A DNA stretch of 8,194 nt from Planctomycetota bacterium (GCA_017303565.1 JAFLCM010000098.1:1-8194), one strand, 5' to 3'. Positions 1 through 6,490 are shown, counted from the first letter of the stretch. The notes: a model not told the origin generated them from the sequence alone. A program made the numbers and translations.

Positions 1-499
1 GGTCGGGCGCCTGGAAGATGTGGACGAAGGTGCTGGTGGCGGGGCCGAAGTTCGGCGGGGCGGGGAGGTCGGCGACGAAGAGGCCGCCGGCGCCGCCGCC
101 GCCGGGCGAACGCCGGATGAAGACCTGCATGGCGCCGCTGTCGTGGAGGATGAAGTAGTGGACGTCGTTGAGGATGGAGGAGGGGGTCGGCCCCAGGAGG
201 GCGGCGCCGTTGATGCCGGGGGCCTCGTTGGTGAGGCAGGACTCGCAGGCGGGGCCGAGGTTGGTGGAGGAGGCGACGTTGTAGCAGCGGGTGTTCCACT
301 CGGGGTGGTCGTCGATGCTGTGACCGAAGTACCCGAAGAACTTGTCGCAGGAGATGGCGACGTGCTGGCAGTGGCGCTGGCCGTTGGAGCCGGTCCAGCA
401 GATGAGGGCGGCGTGGGCGGCGGGCGCGAGGAGCGCGGCGACGGTGAGGGACACGGGAACAGCCGCCCGGTGAAGGGCACGACGGAGGGTCTGGAACAT
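1..499 (-). CDS. Secreted cysteine-containing protein, partial (C-terminus beyond window)
   Basis: The minus strand is open from an ATG at 499 to the window edge, giving 166 residues with no stop. The start is supported by an AGGGAGAAAGG stretch (517-507) about 7 nt upstream. The N-terminus is a classic signal peptide: MFQTLRRALHRAA, then a hydrophobic stretch (residues 14-27) ending in an AHA-A site, so cleavage is likely after residue 30. The mature part has six cysteines in the visible portion (residues 34, 44, 51, 72, 85, 88), including a CxxC at 85-88 (CESC), which suggests disulfides outside the cytoplasm. After that the chain is rich in Gly, Pro and Ala, with a polyglycine run (133-136). 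I do not recognise a family. It is probably an extracellular or periplasmic protein of unknown role. It is divergent from metF. Codons are strongly C-ending, as in the other minus-strand genes, which supports this frame over the antisense plus-strand ORF. Confidence 0.8.
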   Translation of the reverse strand, partial: MFQTLRRALHRAAVPVSLTVAALLAPAAHAALICWTGSNGQRHCQHVAISCDKFFGYFGHSIDDHPEWNTRCYNVASSTNLGPACESCLTNEAPGINGAALLGPTPSSILNDVHYFILHDSGAMQVFIRRSPGGGGAGGLFVADLPAPPNFGPATSTFVHIFQAPD

Positions 500-794
500 G
501 GCGAGGCCTTTCTCCCTGCCCCGGCGCGGCGTGGCGCTCGGGGCGATGCGATGTCTCACGCGTATGGGCGGGGCTGTCGCTCTCCGATCCAGACTCACCG
601 ATCCGACCTTGGGGGCAGGGGCCACAGGGGCAGAACCTGGGGCCGGCCCTTTGGGGGGGGGCGGTGAGCGTCCTCTGGTCACAGAAGGAGCGGCGGCGAG
701 ACTCGGGCTTCCCGGCAACGCGGGTCGCCTTGCGTGTCCGAGAAGAGTCTGATTCGTGGGGCGGGGGTGCAAGCGGATTGTGAAGATTTCCGTA
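500..794. other. Divergent intergenic region with foldable GC-rich segment
   Basis: Between the divergent starts at 499 and 914 lie 414 bp without a convincing gene; this entry covers the part before the operator. It holds G runs (652-661) and a segment at 699-750 that could fold. There AGACTC (699-704) pairs with GAGTCT (745-750), or alternatively CTCGG (702-706) with CCGAG (738-742). An inner stem ACGC (718-721)/GCGT (732-735) follows a CCGGCAAC sequence at 712-719. I cannot match it to a known riboswitch. No clear sigma70-type promoter pair is visible for the minus-strand gene. Short ORFs here lack start signals and sensible protein content. Confidence 0.5.
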
Positions 795-822
795 TCATCC
801 GTTTATCCGGATACACGGATGA
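795..822. promoter_or_regulatory. 28-bp near-perfect palindrome upstream of metF, candidate operator
   Basis: The sequence runs TCATCCGT (795-802), TT, ATCCGGAT (805-812), AC, ACGGATGA (815-822). Thirteen of fourteen base pairs are symmetric; the only mismatch is 803/814. ATCCG half-sites repeat every 8 bp on each arm, so it looks like nested dimer sites and not a transcription terminator: there is no T tract. It lies 92 bp before the metF start in otherwise unstructured, relatively AT-rich DNA. Methionine and one-carbon genes in other phyla are often controlled by palindrome-binding repressors (MetJ, SahR and other ArsR-family proteins). Assigning an ArsR-type SAM- or SAH-responsive regulator here is inference. 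No regulator gene is in the window. Confidence 0.6.
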
Positions 823-827
823 AGTGC

Positions 828-833
828 TATCAT
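828..833 (+). promoter_or_regulatory. metF: Possible -10 element of metF promoter
   Basis: TATCAT matches five of six positions of the sigma70 -10 consensus and starts 6 bp after the palindrome. The palindrome would then occupy the spacer and -35 region, the right place for a repressor. No good -35 hexamer is present at 16-18 bp, and a second TATCAT (793-798) overlaps the left edge of the palindrome, so the choice is uncertain. Confidence 0.25.
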
Positions 834-913
834 CGATGGCTTCCGTGGGGAAGGCTCGGTCGGGCCGATAGGGCGAGTGGTTTCGAGTGGTTTCGCGGGC
901 GGGGACGTTTGCC

Positions 914-1834
914 ATGCACATCAACGACATTTTCAGCGCGCGTTCGACGACGTTCTCGTTCGAGTTCTTTCCGCCGAAGACGGACGCGTTGGCGGAGGAC
1001 CTGTTCAACGCGATCGCGGAGTTGCAGCCTTTGCACCCGGCGTGGGTGAGCGTGACGTACGGGGCGGGCGGCGGGACGCGGGAGCGGACGCACGAGTTGG
1101 TGGAGCGGATCAAGCACAAGACGGCGATCGAGGTGATGCCGCACCTGACGTGCATCCGGCACACGGAGGCGGAGATCCACGACATTCTGGAGCGGTACGC
1201 GAACGCGGGGGTGGGCAACATCCTGGCGCTGGCGGGCGATCCGCCGCGGAATGAACAGGACTATGACCGCTCGCGTGATTCGTTCCGGTACGCGTCGCAG
1301 TTGGTGCGGTACATCCGGCGGTTCAAGGACAGTTTCGCGGGGAAGGCGATCAAGGATGGGCGCGGGTTCGGGATCGGGGTGGCGGGGTTCCCGGAGGGTC
1401 ACCCGGGGTGCCCGAACCGGCTGAAGGAGATGGACCACCTGAAGGCGAAGGTGGACGAGGGGGCGGACTTCATCGTGACGCAGTTGTTCTTCGAGAACCG
1501 GGACTTCCTGGACTTCCGGGAGCGGTGCGAGTTGGCGGGGATCAAGGCGCCGATCATCGCGGGGGTGATGCCGATCTCGAGCGCGTCGGGGCTGAAGGCG
1601 ATGGCGGACCTGGCGGCGGGGGCGCGGTTCCCGGCGGCGCTGCTGCGCTCGATCAACCGCTGCAACGGGAACGCGGAGGCGATCAAGCGGGTGGGGGTTC
1701 ACTGGGCGACGGAGCAGTGCCGGGGGCTCCTCGATCAGAAGGTGCGTGGGATCCACCTGTACACGCTGAACAAGAGCCCGGCGACGCGGGAGATCTACGC
1801 GAGCCTGGGGATCGAGCACTCGCTGGCGGTGTGA
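914..1834 (+). CDS. metF: Methylenetetrahydrofolate reductase (MTHFR)
   Basis: A 306-residue flavoenzyme that reduces 5,10-methylenetetrahydrofolate to 5-methyltetrahydrofolate, the methyl donor for methionine synthase; cytoplasmic, one-carbon/methionine pathway. It follows the bacterial MetF barrel throughout: FSFEFFPPKT with the catalytic-type Glu17, VSVTYGAGG (45-53), MPHLTC (75-80), LALAGDPP with Asp109 (FAD/folate site), PEGHP (160-164), TQLFF with Gln190, and a C-terminal HLYTLN segment. A loop of about ten residues before PEGHP (around 138-150) is longer than in E. coli MetF. The ATG at 914 is chosen because the protein then begins at the usual MetF position; a weak GGGGA (901-905) lies 8 nt upstream. 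An in-frame GTG at 887 would add nine residues with no homology support. The gene is preceded by the 795-822 palindrome. The next gene starts 139 bp downstream, so it is probably transcribed alone. Confidence 0.96.
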   Translation: MHINDIFSARSTTFSFEFFPPKTDALAEDLFNAIAELQPLHPAWVSVTYGAGGGTRERTHELVERIKHKTAIEVMPHLTCIRHTEAEIHDILERYANAGVGNILALAGDPPRNEQDYDRSRDSFRYASQLVRYIRRFKDSFAGKAIKDGRGFGIGVAGFPEGHPGCPNRLKEMDHLKAKVDEGADFIVTQLFFENRDFLDFRERCELAGIKAPIIAGVMPISSASGLKAMADLAAGARFPAALLRSINRCNGNAEAIKRVGVHWATEQCRGLLDQKVRGIHLYTLNKSPATREIYASLGIEHSLAV

Positions 1835-1973
1835 GCGCGGGGAACGGGGTGGGTTTATCCGGGCTGGGCCGGGGTTTGGGTCCGGTCGTGTCCCGACAGC
1901 CCCCGGGGCGGGGGGATGCGGAACCTGACATAGAGGTCGGGTTTGATCCGGTCGATAGCGATGGGATACCCGC

Positions 1974-3116
1974 ATGTCGGCGCCCACGATCCATGATTCC
2001 GTCCGACTGAGCCAGCGCGACCTGGAGCAGTTGCTGTCGGACCTGAACCGGTCGCAGCAGGCATCGCCGAGCGCGAGCAAGCGGAAGGCGCGGCGGTGGA
2101 CGGTGCCCTTGTCGAAGGCGGTGTGCTCGGTGCTGGACTCGGGGAAGCGGCTGCAGCACCATCTGGTGGTGCCGCGGAACCTGTCGACGGGCGGGATCGC
2201 GGTGTTGATGGGGGCGTTCGTGTACGCGGGGACGCGTTGCACGGTGACGCTGCGCCGGCTGGACGGGAAGGGGCAGCCGATCAACGGGGTGGTGGTTCGT
2301 TGCCAGCACCTGAAGGGGCACCTGCACGACATCGGGGTGAAGTTCGATGCGCCGATCAGCGCGCGGGACTTCATCGATTTCGGCGATCAGCACTCGTTCA
2401 GCGTGGAGAGCGTGGACCCGTCGAAGTTGAAGGGGTCGGTGCTGATCATCGAGGACAGCCGGGCGGATCAGCGGCTGTACGCGCACCACTTCAAGGGATC
2501 GGGGCTGGAGTTGCAGTTCGCGCAGGACGGTGAAACGGGGCTGCAGTCGCTGTCGGACCTGCCGGACTTGCTGTTCACGGATTACCAGTTGCCGGACATG
2601 ACGGGGATCGACGTGATCACCAGGGCGCGGGCCAAGGGGTACGCGGGGCCGATCGTTCTGATCACGGCGGAGGTGAACCCGCTGTTGCGGTCGGCGGCGC
2701 TGAAGGCGGGGGCGTCTGAGATGCTGGCGAAGCCGTTCACGGCGGCGCTGCTCTTGCAGGCGGCGGCGGAGTACCTGATGAGCGTTGACGGGGAGGGGCC
2801 CAAGGCGAGCGCGGCGAAGATGGTCTCGAGCGCGGACGAGAAGTCGGCGAGCCGCGAGATGGTCGAGGACTATGTGTCGGAGTTGCAGTCGGCGGCGGAC
2901 CAGATCGGCGCGGCGATCGAGCGCGATGCGTTCCAGGACGTGCGGGCGCTGGTGCTGCAGGTGAAGGGGAGCGCGGCGACGTACGGGTTCGAGGCGCTGA
3001 CGAGGATCGCGTCCGATACGGCGCGGACGCTGGACGCGTGCCAGTCGGTGCAGGAGTCGATGACGGACCTGCAGCGGCTGATGGCGTCGTGTCACTGCGT
3101 GCGGGCGGCTTCCTGA
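1974..3116 (+). CDS. PilZ-receiver-Hpt-like signalling protein (paralogue 1)
   Basis: 380 residues with three regions. A short N-terminal helix (about 12-27) leads into a PilZ domain (about 36-135) with both c-di-GMP-binding motifs: RxxxR (Arg37, Arg41) and NxSxxG (Asn69, Ser71, Gly74), plus a late HDIGVKF strand (118-124). A receiver domain follows (about 154-270) with the acidic pair Glu160/Asp161, phospho-acceptor Asp203 in TDYQLPDM, Thr231 and Lys253, so it should be phosphorylatable. The C-terminus (about 290-375) resembles an Hpt helical bundle around VKGSAATYGF (330-339), but the usual phospho-histidine position, three before the Lys, is Leu328. It is probably a cytoplasmic adaptor joining c-di-GMP sensing to phosphorelay input; output unknown. 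Receiver-then-PilZ is the more familiar order; here PilZ comes first. No Shine-Dalgarno is obvious before the ATG, but the N-terminus lines up with the paralogue that follows (Arg37 and Asn69 match exactly). Confidence 0.88.
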   Translation: MSAPTIHDSVRLSQRDLEQLLSDLNRSQQASPSASKRKARRWTVPLSKAVCSVLDSGKRLQHHLVVPRNLSTGGIAVLMGAFVYAGTRCTVTLRRLDGKGQPINGVVVRCQHLKGHLHDIGVKFDAPISARDFIDFGDQHSFSVESVDPSKLKGSVLIIEDSRADQRLYAHHFKGSGLELQFAQDGETGLQSLSDLPDLLFTDYQLPDMTGIDVITRARAKGYAGPIVLITAEVNPLLRSAALKAGASEMLAKPFTAALLLQAAAEYLMSVDGEGPKASAAKMVSSADEKSASREMVEDYVSELQSAADQIGAAIERDAFQDVRALVLQVKGSAATYGFEALTRIASDTARTLDACQSVQESMTDLQRLMASCHCVRAAS

Positions 3117-3137
3117 GGGCGCGCTTGAATCGGTATT

Positions 3138-3167
3138 CACCCGAACGGGTGGAACGGATGTGTCCGT
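3138..3167 (+). promoter_or_regulatory. Two adjacent inverted repeats between the PilZ-receiver genes
   Basis: In the 111-bp gap, CACCCG-AA-CGGGTG (3138-3151) is a perfect 6-bp inverted repeat with a 2-nt centre, and two bases later ACGGA-TGTG-TCCGT (3154-3167) is a perfect 5-bp repeat. Neither is followed by a T tract, so an intrinsic terminator is unlikely. They could be operator sites or stabilising RNA hairpins that set the relative expression of the two paralogues. TTGAAT (3124-3129) just upstream is a possible -35 with no clear -10 partner. Confidence 0.35.
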
Positions 3168-3213
3168 GCGTTCGCCCCTGACGAAGGGACAGCGGGTTGA
3201 CGATCTGTTCCCC

Positions 3214-3220
3214 GGAGGTG
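3214..3220 (+). promoter_or_regulatory. Strong Shine-Dalgarno of second PilZ-receiver gene
   Basis: GGAGGTG lies 7 nt before the ATG at 3228 and fixes that start. It contrasts with the first paralogue, which has no comparable site, so the two copies may be translated at different rates. Confidence 0.75.
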
Positions 3221-3227
3221 GCTTCCG

Positions 3228-4364
3228 ATGGGGACCGAGCAGCCGGTGCAGACGTTGCGTCTGGGGAATGCGGAGTTGGAGGATCTGATCGCGCAGTTGG
3301 AGCGCGACAGCGGGATGAACTCGCGGGGTTCGCGGCGCGAGAGCCGGCGTTGGCGGGCTCAGGCGCAGAAGACGGTGGTGATCGTTCAGGATGAATCGGG
3401 GGCGCGGCGGTCCCTGGTGATGGCGCCGCGGAACCTGTCCACGGGCGGGATCGGGCTGTTGAACGGGGGCTTCCTGCACCCGGGCGGTTCGTGCGTGGTG
3501 GTGCTGCGGGATGTGCGCGGGAAAGCGGTGCAGGTGGCGGGGAAGATCGTGCGGTGCACGCACCTGCGCGGGACGGTTCACGACATCGGCGTTCGGTTCG
3601 ACCGCCCGGTGAACCCGCGGGATTTTTTCATTTTCGCGGGGAACGAGTACCTGTTCAACGCGGAGCGGGTGGACCCGTTGCGGCTGACGGGGCGGGTCCT
3701 GGTGATCGACGACAGCCGGTCCGACCAGCGGCTGATCGCGCACCTGTTGCGGGAGACGGCGCTGGAGTTTGAGTACGCGATGACGGGCGAGGAGGGGCTG
3801 CGGATGCTGGACGAGCATCCGTCCTTGGCGCTGGTGGACTATGTGCTGCCGGACATGGACGGGATCTCGCTGCTGACCGAGGCGCGGTCGCGGGGGTGCG
3901 TGGTGCCGATGATCCTGGTGTCGGGGCAGGCGGACCACGAGGTTCGCTACGCGGCGATCGCGGCGGGGGCGAAGGAGATGCTGTTCAAGCCGCTGGACGA
4001 GTCGCTGCTGATGCGCGCGGCGGCGGAGTACCTGCTGCTGCGGGACATTCAGGCGCGGGACGAGGACCCCTTCCGGGCGACGGCGAAGGGGATCGGCGCG
4101 GAGGCGATCGAGGCTTGTATCGAGGAGATCCACGAGCTCGGCGTGAAACTGGGGGGGCTGCTGGAGAGCGGGTCGTTGGAGCAGGTGGCCGGGGCGCTGA
4201 CGCACCTGCACGGGATGGCGGCGGACTACGGGATCAAGGCGCTGCACCTGCGGTCGGGGATCGCGCTGCAGAAGATCGCCAAGATCGAGTCGGCGGAAGA
4301 GGCGTCGTTCGATGTCGGGCGGGTGGTGGAGGCGTGCCGGATGGCGCGGGGGCCGATGGGGTGA
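3228..4364 (+). CDS. PilZ-receiver-Hpt-like signalling protein (paralogue 2)
   Basis: 378 residues, a tandem duplicate of the preceding gene with the same architecture. An N-terminal helix containing AELEDLIAQLE (15-25) is followed by a PilZ domain (about 36-135) with RxxxR (Arg37, Arg41), NLSTGG (Asn69, Ser71, Gly74) and HDIGVRF (118-124). The receiver (about 155-270) has Asp161/Asp162, phospho-acceptor Asp204 in VDYVLPDMDG, Ser232 in place of the more common Thr, and Lys254. The C-terminal helical region has an Hpt-like motif at 324-335 (LTHLHGMAADYG). The position expected to be the phospho-histidine is Thr325, although His326 and His328 are adjacent, and the usual Lys is His328. It probably binds c-di-GMP and is phosphorylated by an unidentified histidine kinase; with no DNA-binding or enzymatic output, it likely acts by protein contact. 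It may be transcribed with the upstream paralogue (111-bp gap). Divergence is greatest in the linker and C-terminus, suggesting an old duplication. Confidence 0.88.
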   Translation: MGTEQPVQTLRLGNAELEDLIAQLERDSGMNSRGSRRESRRWRAQAQKTVVIVQDESGARRSLVMAPRNLSTGGIGLLNGGFLHPGGSCVVVLRDVRGKAVQVAGKIVRCTHLRGTVHDIGVRFDRPVNPRDFFIFAGNEYLFNAERVDPLRLTGRVLVIDDSRSDQRLIAHLLRETALEFEYAMTGEEGLRMLDEHPSLALVDYVLPDMDGISLLTEARSRGCVVPMILVSGQADHEVRYAAIAAGAKEMLFKPLDESLLMRAAAEYLLLRDIQARDEDPFRATAKGIGAEAIEACIEEIHELGVKLGGLLESGSLEQVAGALTHLHGMAADYGIKALHLRSGIALQKIAKIESAEEASFDVGRVVEACRMARGPMG

Positions 4365-4428
4365 GGCCCTGACGGGGGTGAGATTTCCTCGGCGGTGTGG
4401 TTTTGAGTGTTGAGTGTTCTTGTGTTTG

Positions 4429-4447
4429 CCCGCCGGGGACCGGCGGG
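4429..4447. terminator. Hairpin between convergent genes, possible terminator
   Basis: CCCGCCGG-GGA-CCGGCGGG is a perfect 8-bp GC stem with a 3-nt loop, in the 106-bp gap between the convergent ends at 4364 and 4471. Its position suits transcription termination from both sides. However, no T tract follows it on either strand (plus: GTACCCGGG; minus: CAAACACAAG), so efficient Rho-independent termination is not assured. The duplicated TTGAGTG just upstream (4403-4416) is the only other feature of the gap. Confidence 0.45.
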
Positions 4448-4470
4448 GTACCCGGGTCCGCGCGGTGCAT

Positions 4471-6468
4471 TTAGACGCCGGCGGCGACGAGGAGGAGAGT
4501 GAGGTCGGCGGGGCTGACGCCTTCGAGGCGTCCGGCCTGGCCGAAGGTCTCGGGCCTGAAGCGTGCGAGGGCGTCGCGGGCTTCGGCGCGGAGGCCGGGG
4601 ATGGAGGCGGGGTCGAGGGAGGCGGGGATGCGGCGCTGCTCGGTCTCGGCGAGGCGCTTGATGAGGGCGCGCTGGCGCTTGATGTAGCCCTCGTACTGGC
4701 GGTCGGCGAGGGCGGTGAGGAGGACGGGGGCGTGGAAGGGAGAGGGGAGGGGAGCTGAGGCCCGCTCGCTGACGCTCGGGGTTCCAGGGGAGGGAGCCCG
4801 CTCGCTGACGCTCGGGGTTCGTTGATGCGCCCGCTCGCTGACGCTCGGGGTGCTTTTGGGGGCGCTTTGGTGCTCGCGGCAGCTTTGGGCGAGGTCGTTG
4901 GTGGTGAACTCGGGGCGCTTGATGAGGTCGGCGAGGGGGCCTTCGGGGGTGCGGGCGGTGTCGATGAAGTCGTTGAGGTCGCGGAGGTCGCGGCGGCGCT
5001 GTTCGAAGATGGCCCAGCGTTCGTCGTCGATCAGGCCGAGGTCGCGGGCGAGGGGGGTGAGGCGGTCGGCGGCGTTGTCGGCGCGGAGGAGGAGGCGGTG
5101 CTCGGCGCGGCTGGTGAACATGCGGTAGGGCTCGACGGGCGTCTTGGTGACGAGGTCGTCCATCATGACGCCGATGTACGCGGCGTCGCGGCCGAGGGTG
5201 ACGGGTGGGAGGTGGCGCGACCAGCGGGCGGCGTTGAGGCCGGCGATGAGGCCCTGGGCGGCGGCTTCTTCGTAGCCGCTGGTGCCGTTGATCTGACCGG
5301 CGAGGAAGAGGCCGGCGACGATGCGGGTCATGGCCCCGGCGGTGATCTGGTGGGGGCGGACCATGTCGTACTCGACGGCGTAGCCGTGCTGGAGGATCTC
5401 GGCGCGGTCGCAGCCCTTCATGGAATGGACGATGTGGTCCTGGACGTCGCGGGGGAGGCTGGTGGAGATGCCGTTGCAGTAGACCCAGTCGGTCTCGTGG
5501 CTTTCGGGTTCGAGGAAGACGTGGTGCGACTCGCGGTGGGCGAAGCGGACGACCTTGTCCTCGATGGAGGGGCAGTAGCGTGGGCCGACCGAGGTGATCT
5601 GGCCGGAGTACATGGGGGCGCGGTGGAGGTTGGCGCGGATGAGTTCGTGGGATTCGGGGGTGGTGGCGGTGATGCGGCAGTCGGTCTGCTGGAGGGTGGG
5701 GAAGGGGTGGGTGGGGCGGGCGCCGTGGTCAGCACCGCTCGGAGAGCGGTGCCACCGGGACTGGGTGAGGTCGGAGAAGGGGGTTGGCGGGTTGTCGCCC
5801 CACTGCGGCTCGAGGGTGTCCCAGTCGATGGTGGAGCGCTTGAGGCGCGGGGGTGTGCCGGTTTTGAGGCGGCCGAGTTCGAAGCCGAGTTGTCTCAGGG
5901 TGTCGGAGATGGTGACGGCGGCGGCCTCGCCGATGCGGCCGCCTTGTGTGGTGTCGGGCCCGGTGTGCATGAGGGCGCGCATGAAGGTGCCGGTGGTGAG
6001 GACGACGGCGTCGGCGTGGAGGGTCCGCTCGCCTTGCGGGGTGTTGATGGTGACGGCAGCGATGCGGGGATGCTGGTCGGCGGAGAGGAGGAAGCGCTCG
6101 GCGGCGCCCTCGATGACGGCGATGTTGGGTCGGGAGCGGATGAGGCGCTGGGCCTCGCGGGCGTAGGCGTGCTTGTCGCACTGGGCGCGGGGGGATTGGA
6201 CGGCGGGACCCTTGGAGGTGTTCAGGGTCTTGAACATGATGCCGGTGGCGTCGGTGATCAGGGCCATGGCGCCGCCGAGGGCGTCGATCTCTCGGACCAT
6301 CTGTCCTTTGGCGAGGCCGCCGATGGCGGGGTTGCAGGACATGACGCCGATCTTGGAGGCGTCCATGGTGACGAGGGCGACGTCGCGGCCGAGGTTGGCG
6401 GCGGCCCACGCGGCCTCGATGCCGGCGTGTCCGGCGCCGATGACGATGACGTGGTGGCGGCGCTGCAT
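4471..6468 (-). CDS. mnmG: tRNA uridine-5-carboxymethylaminomethyl modification enzyme MnmG (GidA)
   Basis: 665 residues. With MnmE, MnmG uses FAD, methylene-THF and glycine or ammonium to install (carboxymethyl)aminomethyl groups on U34 of certain tRNAs; cytoplasmic. Visible signatures: the N-terminal FAD Rossmann motif GAGHAG (11-16), SCNPAIGGLAKGQ from residue 44, LNTSKGPAVQSPRAQCDKHAY, LKTGTPPR, GPRYCPSIEDKVVRF, NGISTSLP, QINGTSGYEEAAAQG, FTSRAEHRLLLRAD and a C-terminal helical domain ending in SPADLTLLLVAAGV. Compared with E. coli MnmG (629 residues) it is longer because of two in-frame insertions. One, at residues about 238-250 (HRSPSGADHGARP), is encoded by a palindrome. The other, about 540-570, holds three copies of TPSVSERA. 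The conserved core on both sides is intact, so the gene is probably functional. Start: the ATG gives the normal MnmG N-terminus; the SD is weak. It lies 22 bp after the exported phosphohydrolase-type gene, so shared transcription is possible. Confidence 0.96.
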   Translation of the reverse strand: MQRRHHVIVIGAGHAGIEAAWAAANLGRDVALVTMDASKIGVMSCNPAIGGLAKGQMVREIDALGGAMALITDATGIMFKTLNTSKGPAVQSPRAQCDKHAYAREAQRLIRSRPNIAVIEGAAERFLLSADQHPRIAAVTINTPQGERTLHADAVVLTTGTFMRALMHTGPDTTQGGRIGEAAAVTISDTLRQLGFELGRLKTGTPPRLKRSTIDWDTLEPQWGDNPPTPFSDLTQSRWHRSPSGADHGARPTHPFPTLQQTDCRITATTPESHELIRANLHRAPMYSGQITSVGPRYCPSIEDKVVRFAHRESHHVFLEPESHETDWVYCNGISTSLPRDVQDHIVHSMKGCDRAEILQHGYAVEYDMVRPHQITAGAMTRIVAGLFLAGQINGTSGYEEAAAQGLIAGLNAARWSRHLPPVTLGRDAAYIGVMMDDLVTKTPVEPYRMFTSRAEHRLLLRADNAADRLTPLARDLGLIDDERWAIFEQRRRDLRDLNDFIDTARTPEGPLADLIKRPEFTTNDLAQSCREHQSAPKSTPSVSERAHQRTPSVSERAPSPGTPSVSERASAPLPSPFHAPVLLTALADRQYEGYIKRQRALIKRLAETEQRRIPASLDPASIPGLRAEARDALARFRPETFGQAGRLEGVSPADLTLLLVAAGV
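4760..4851. repeat. mnmG: Three in-frame copies of a 23-25-bp repeat inside mnmG
   Basis: Copies at 4760-4784, 4796-4820 and 4829-4851 share the core GCTCGCTGACGCTCGGGGT; the first two are identical over 25 bp and the third over 23 bp. Start-to-start spacing is 36 and 33 bp, both multiples of three, so the frame is kept. Each copy encodes TPSVSERA on the mnmG strand. The segment accounts for most of the roughly 41 residues by which this region exceeds E. coli MnmG between KRPE and YEGYI. The spacers differ (11 and 8 bp), so this is not a simple tandem duplication; it looks like repeated insertion of a dispersed element. Confidence 0.85.
5727..5756. repeat. mnmG: REP-like palindrome inside mnmG
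   Basis: GCACCGCTC (5732-5740), loop GGA, GAGCGGTGC (5744-5752) is a perfect 9-bp stem. It extends to GGT (5727-5729)/ACC (5754-5756) past a small asymmetric bulge. It is read in mnmG as WHRSPSGA at residues about 237-244, where this protein is roughly 18 residues longer than E. coli MnmG between GDNP and the next conserved block. The structure resembles repetitive extragenic palindromes, but it sits in coding sequence and keeps the frame. Membership of a genome-wide family is inference from its shape. Confidence 0.7.
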
Positions 6469-6490
6469 GGAGCGGTTCCGCGCGGCGCGG

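Noticed and set aside
20..667. 215-residue plus-strand open frame at the left edge
   Set aside because: Gly/Val/Glu-rich antisense reading of the signal-peptide protein on the minus strand, which has a proper start, ribosome site and signal sequence.
699..750. SAM riboswitch annotation
   Set aside because: Only a CCGGCAAC match and weak pairing; the other conserved core elements are missing, so it is kept as a low-interest observation and not annotated as a riboswitch.
830..2374. 514-residue minus-strand open frame over metF
   Set aside because: Overlaps a certain MetF on the other strand and has the same Arg/Pro-rich artefact composition.
1683..4247. 854-residue open frame antisense to metF and the PilZ-receiver genes
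   Set aside because: Arg-, Pro- and His-rich low-complexity translation with no recognisable domain; explained by G-ending codons on the plus strand.
4760..4851. CRISPR-like repeat-spacer layout
   Set aside because: Only three repeats with spacers of 11 and 8 bp, in frame inside mnmG, no cas genes; a coding repeat, not an array.
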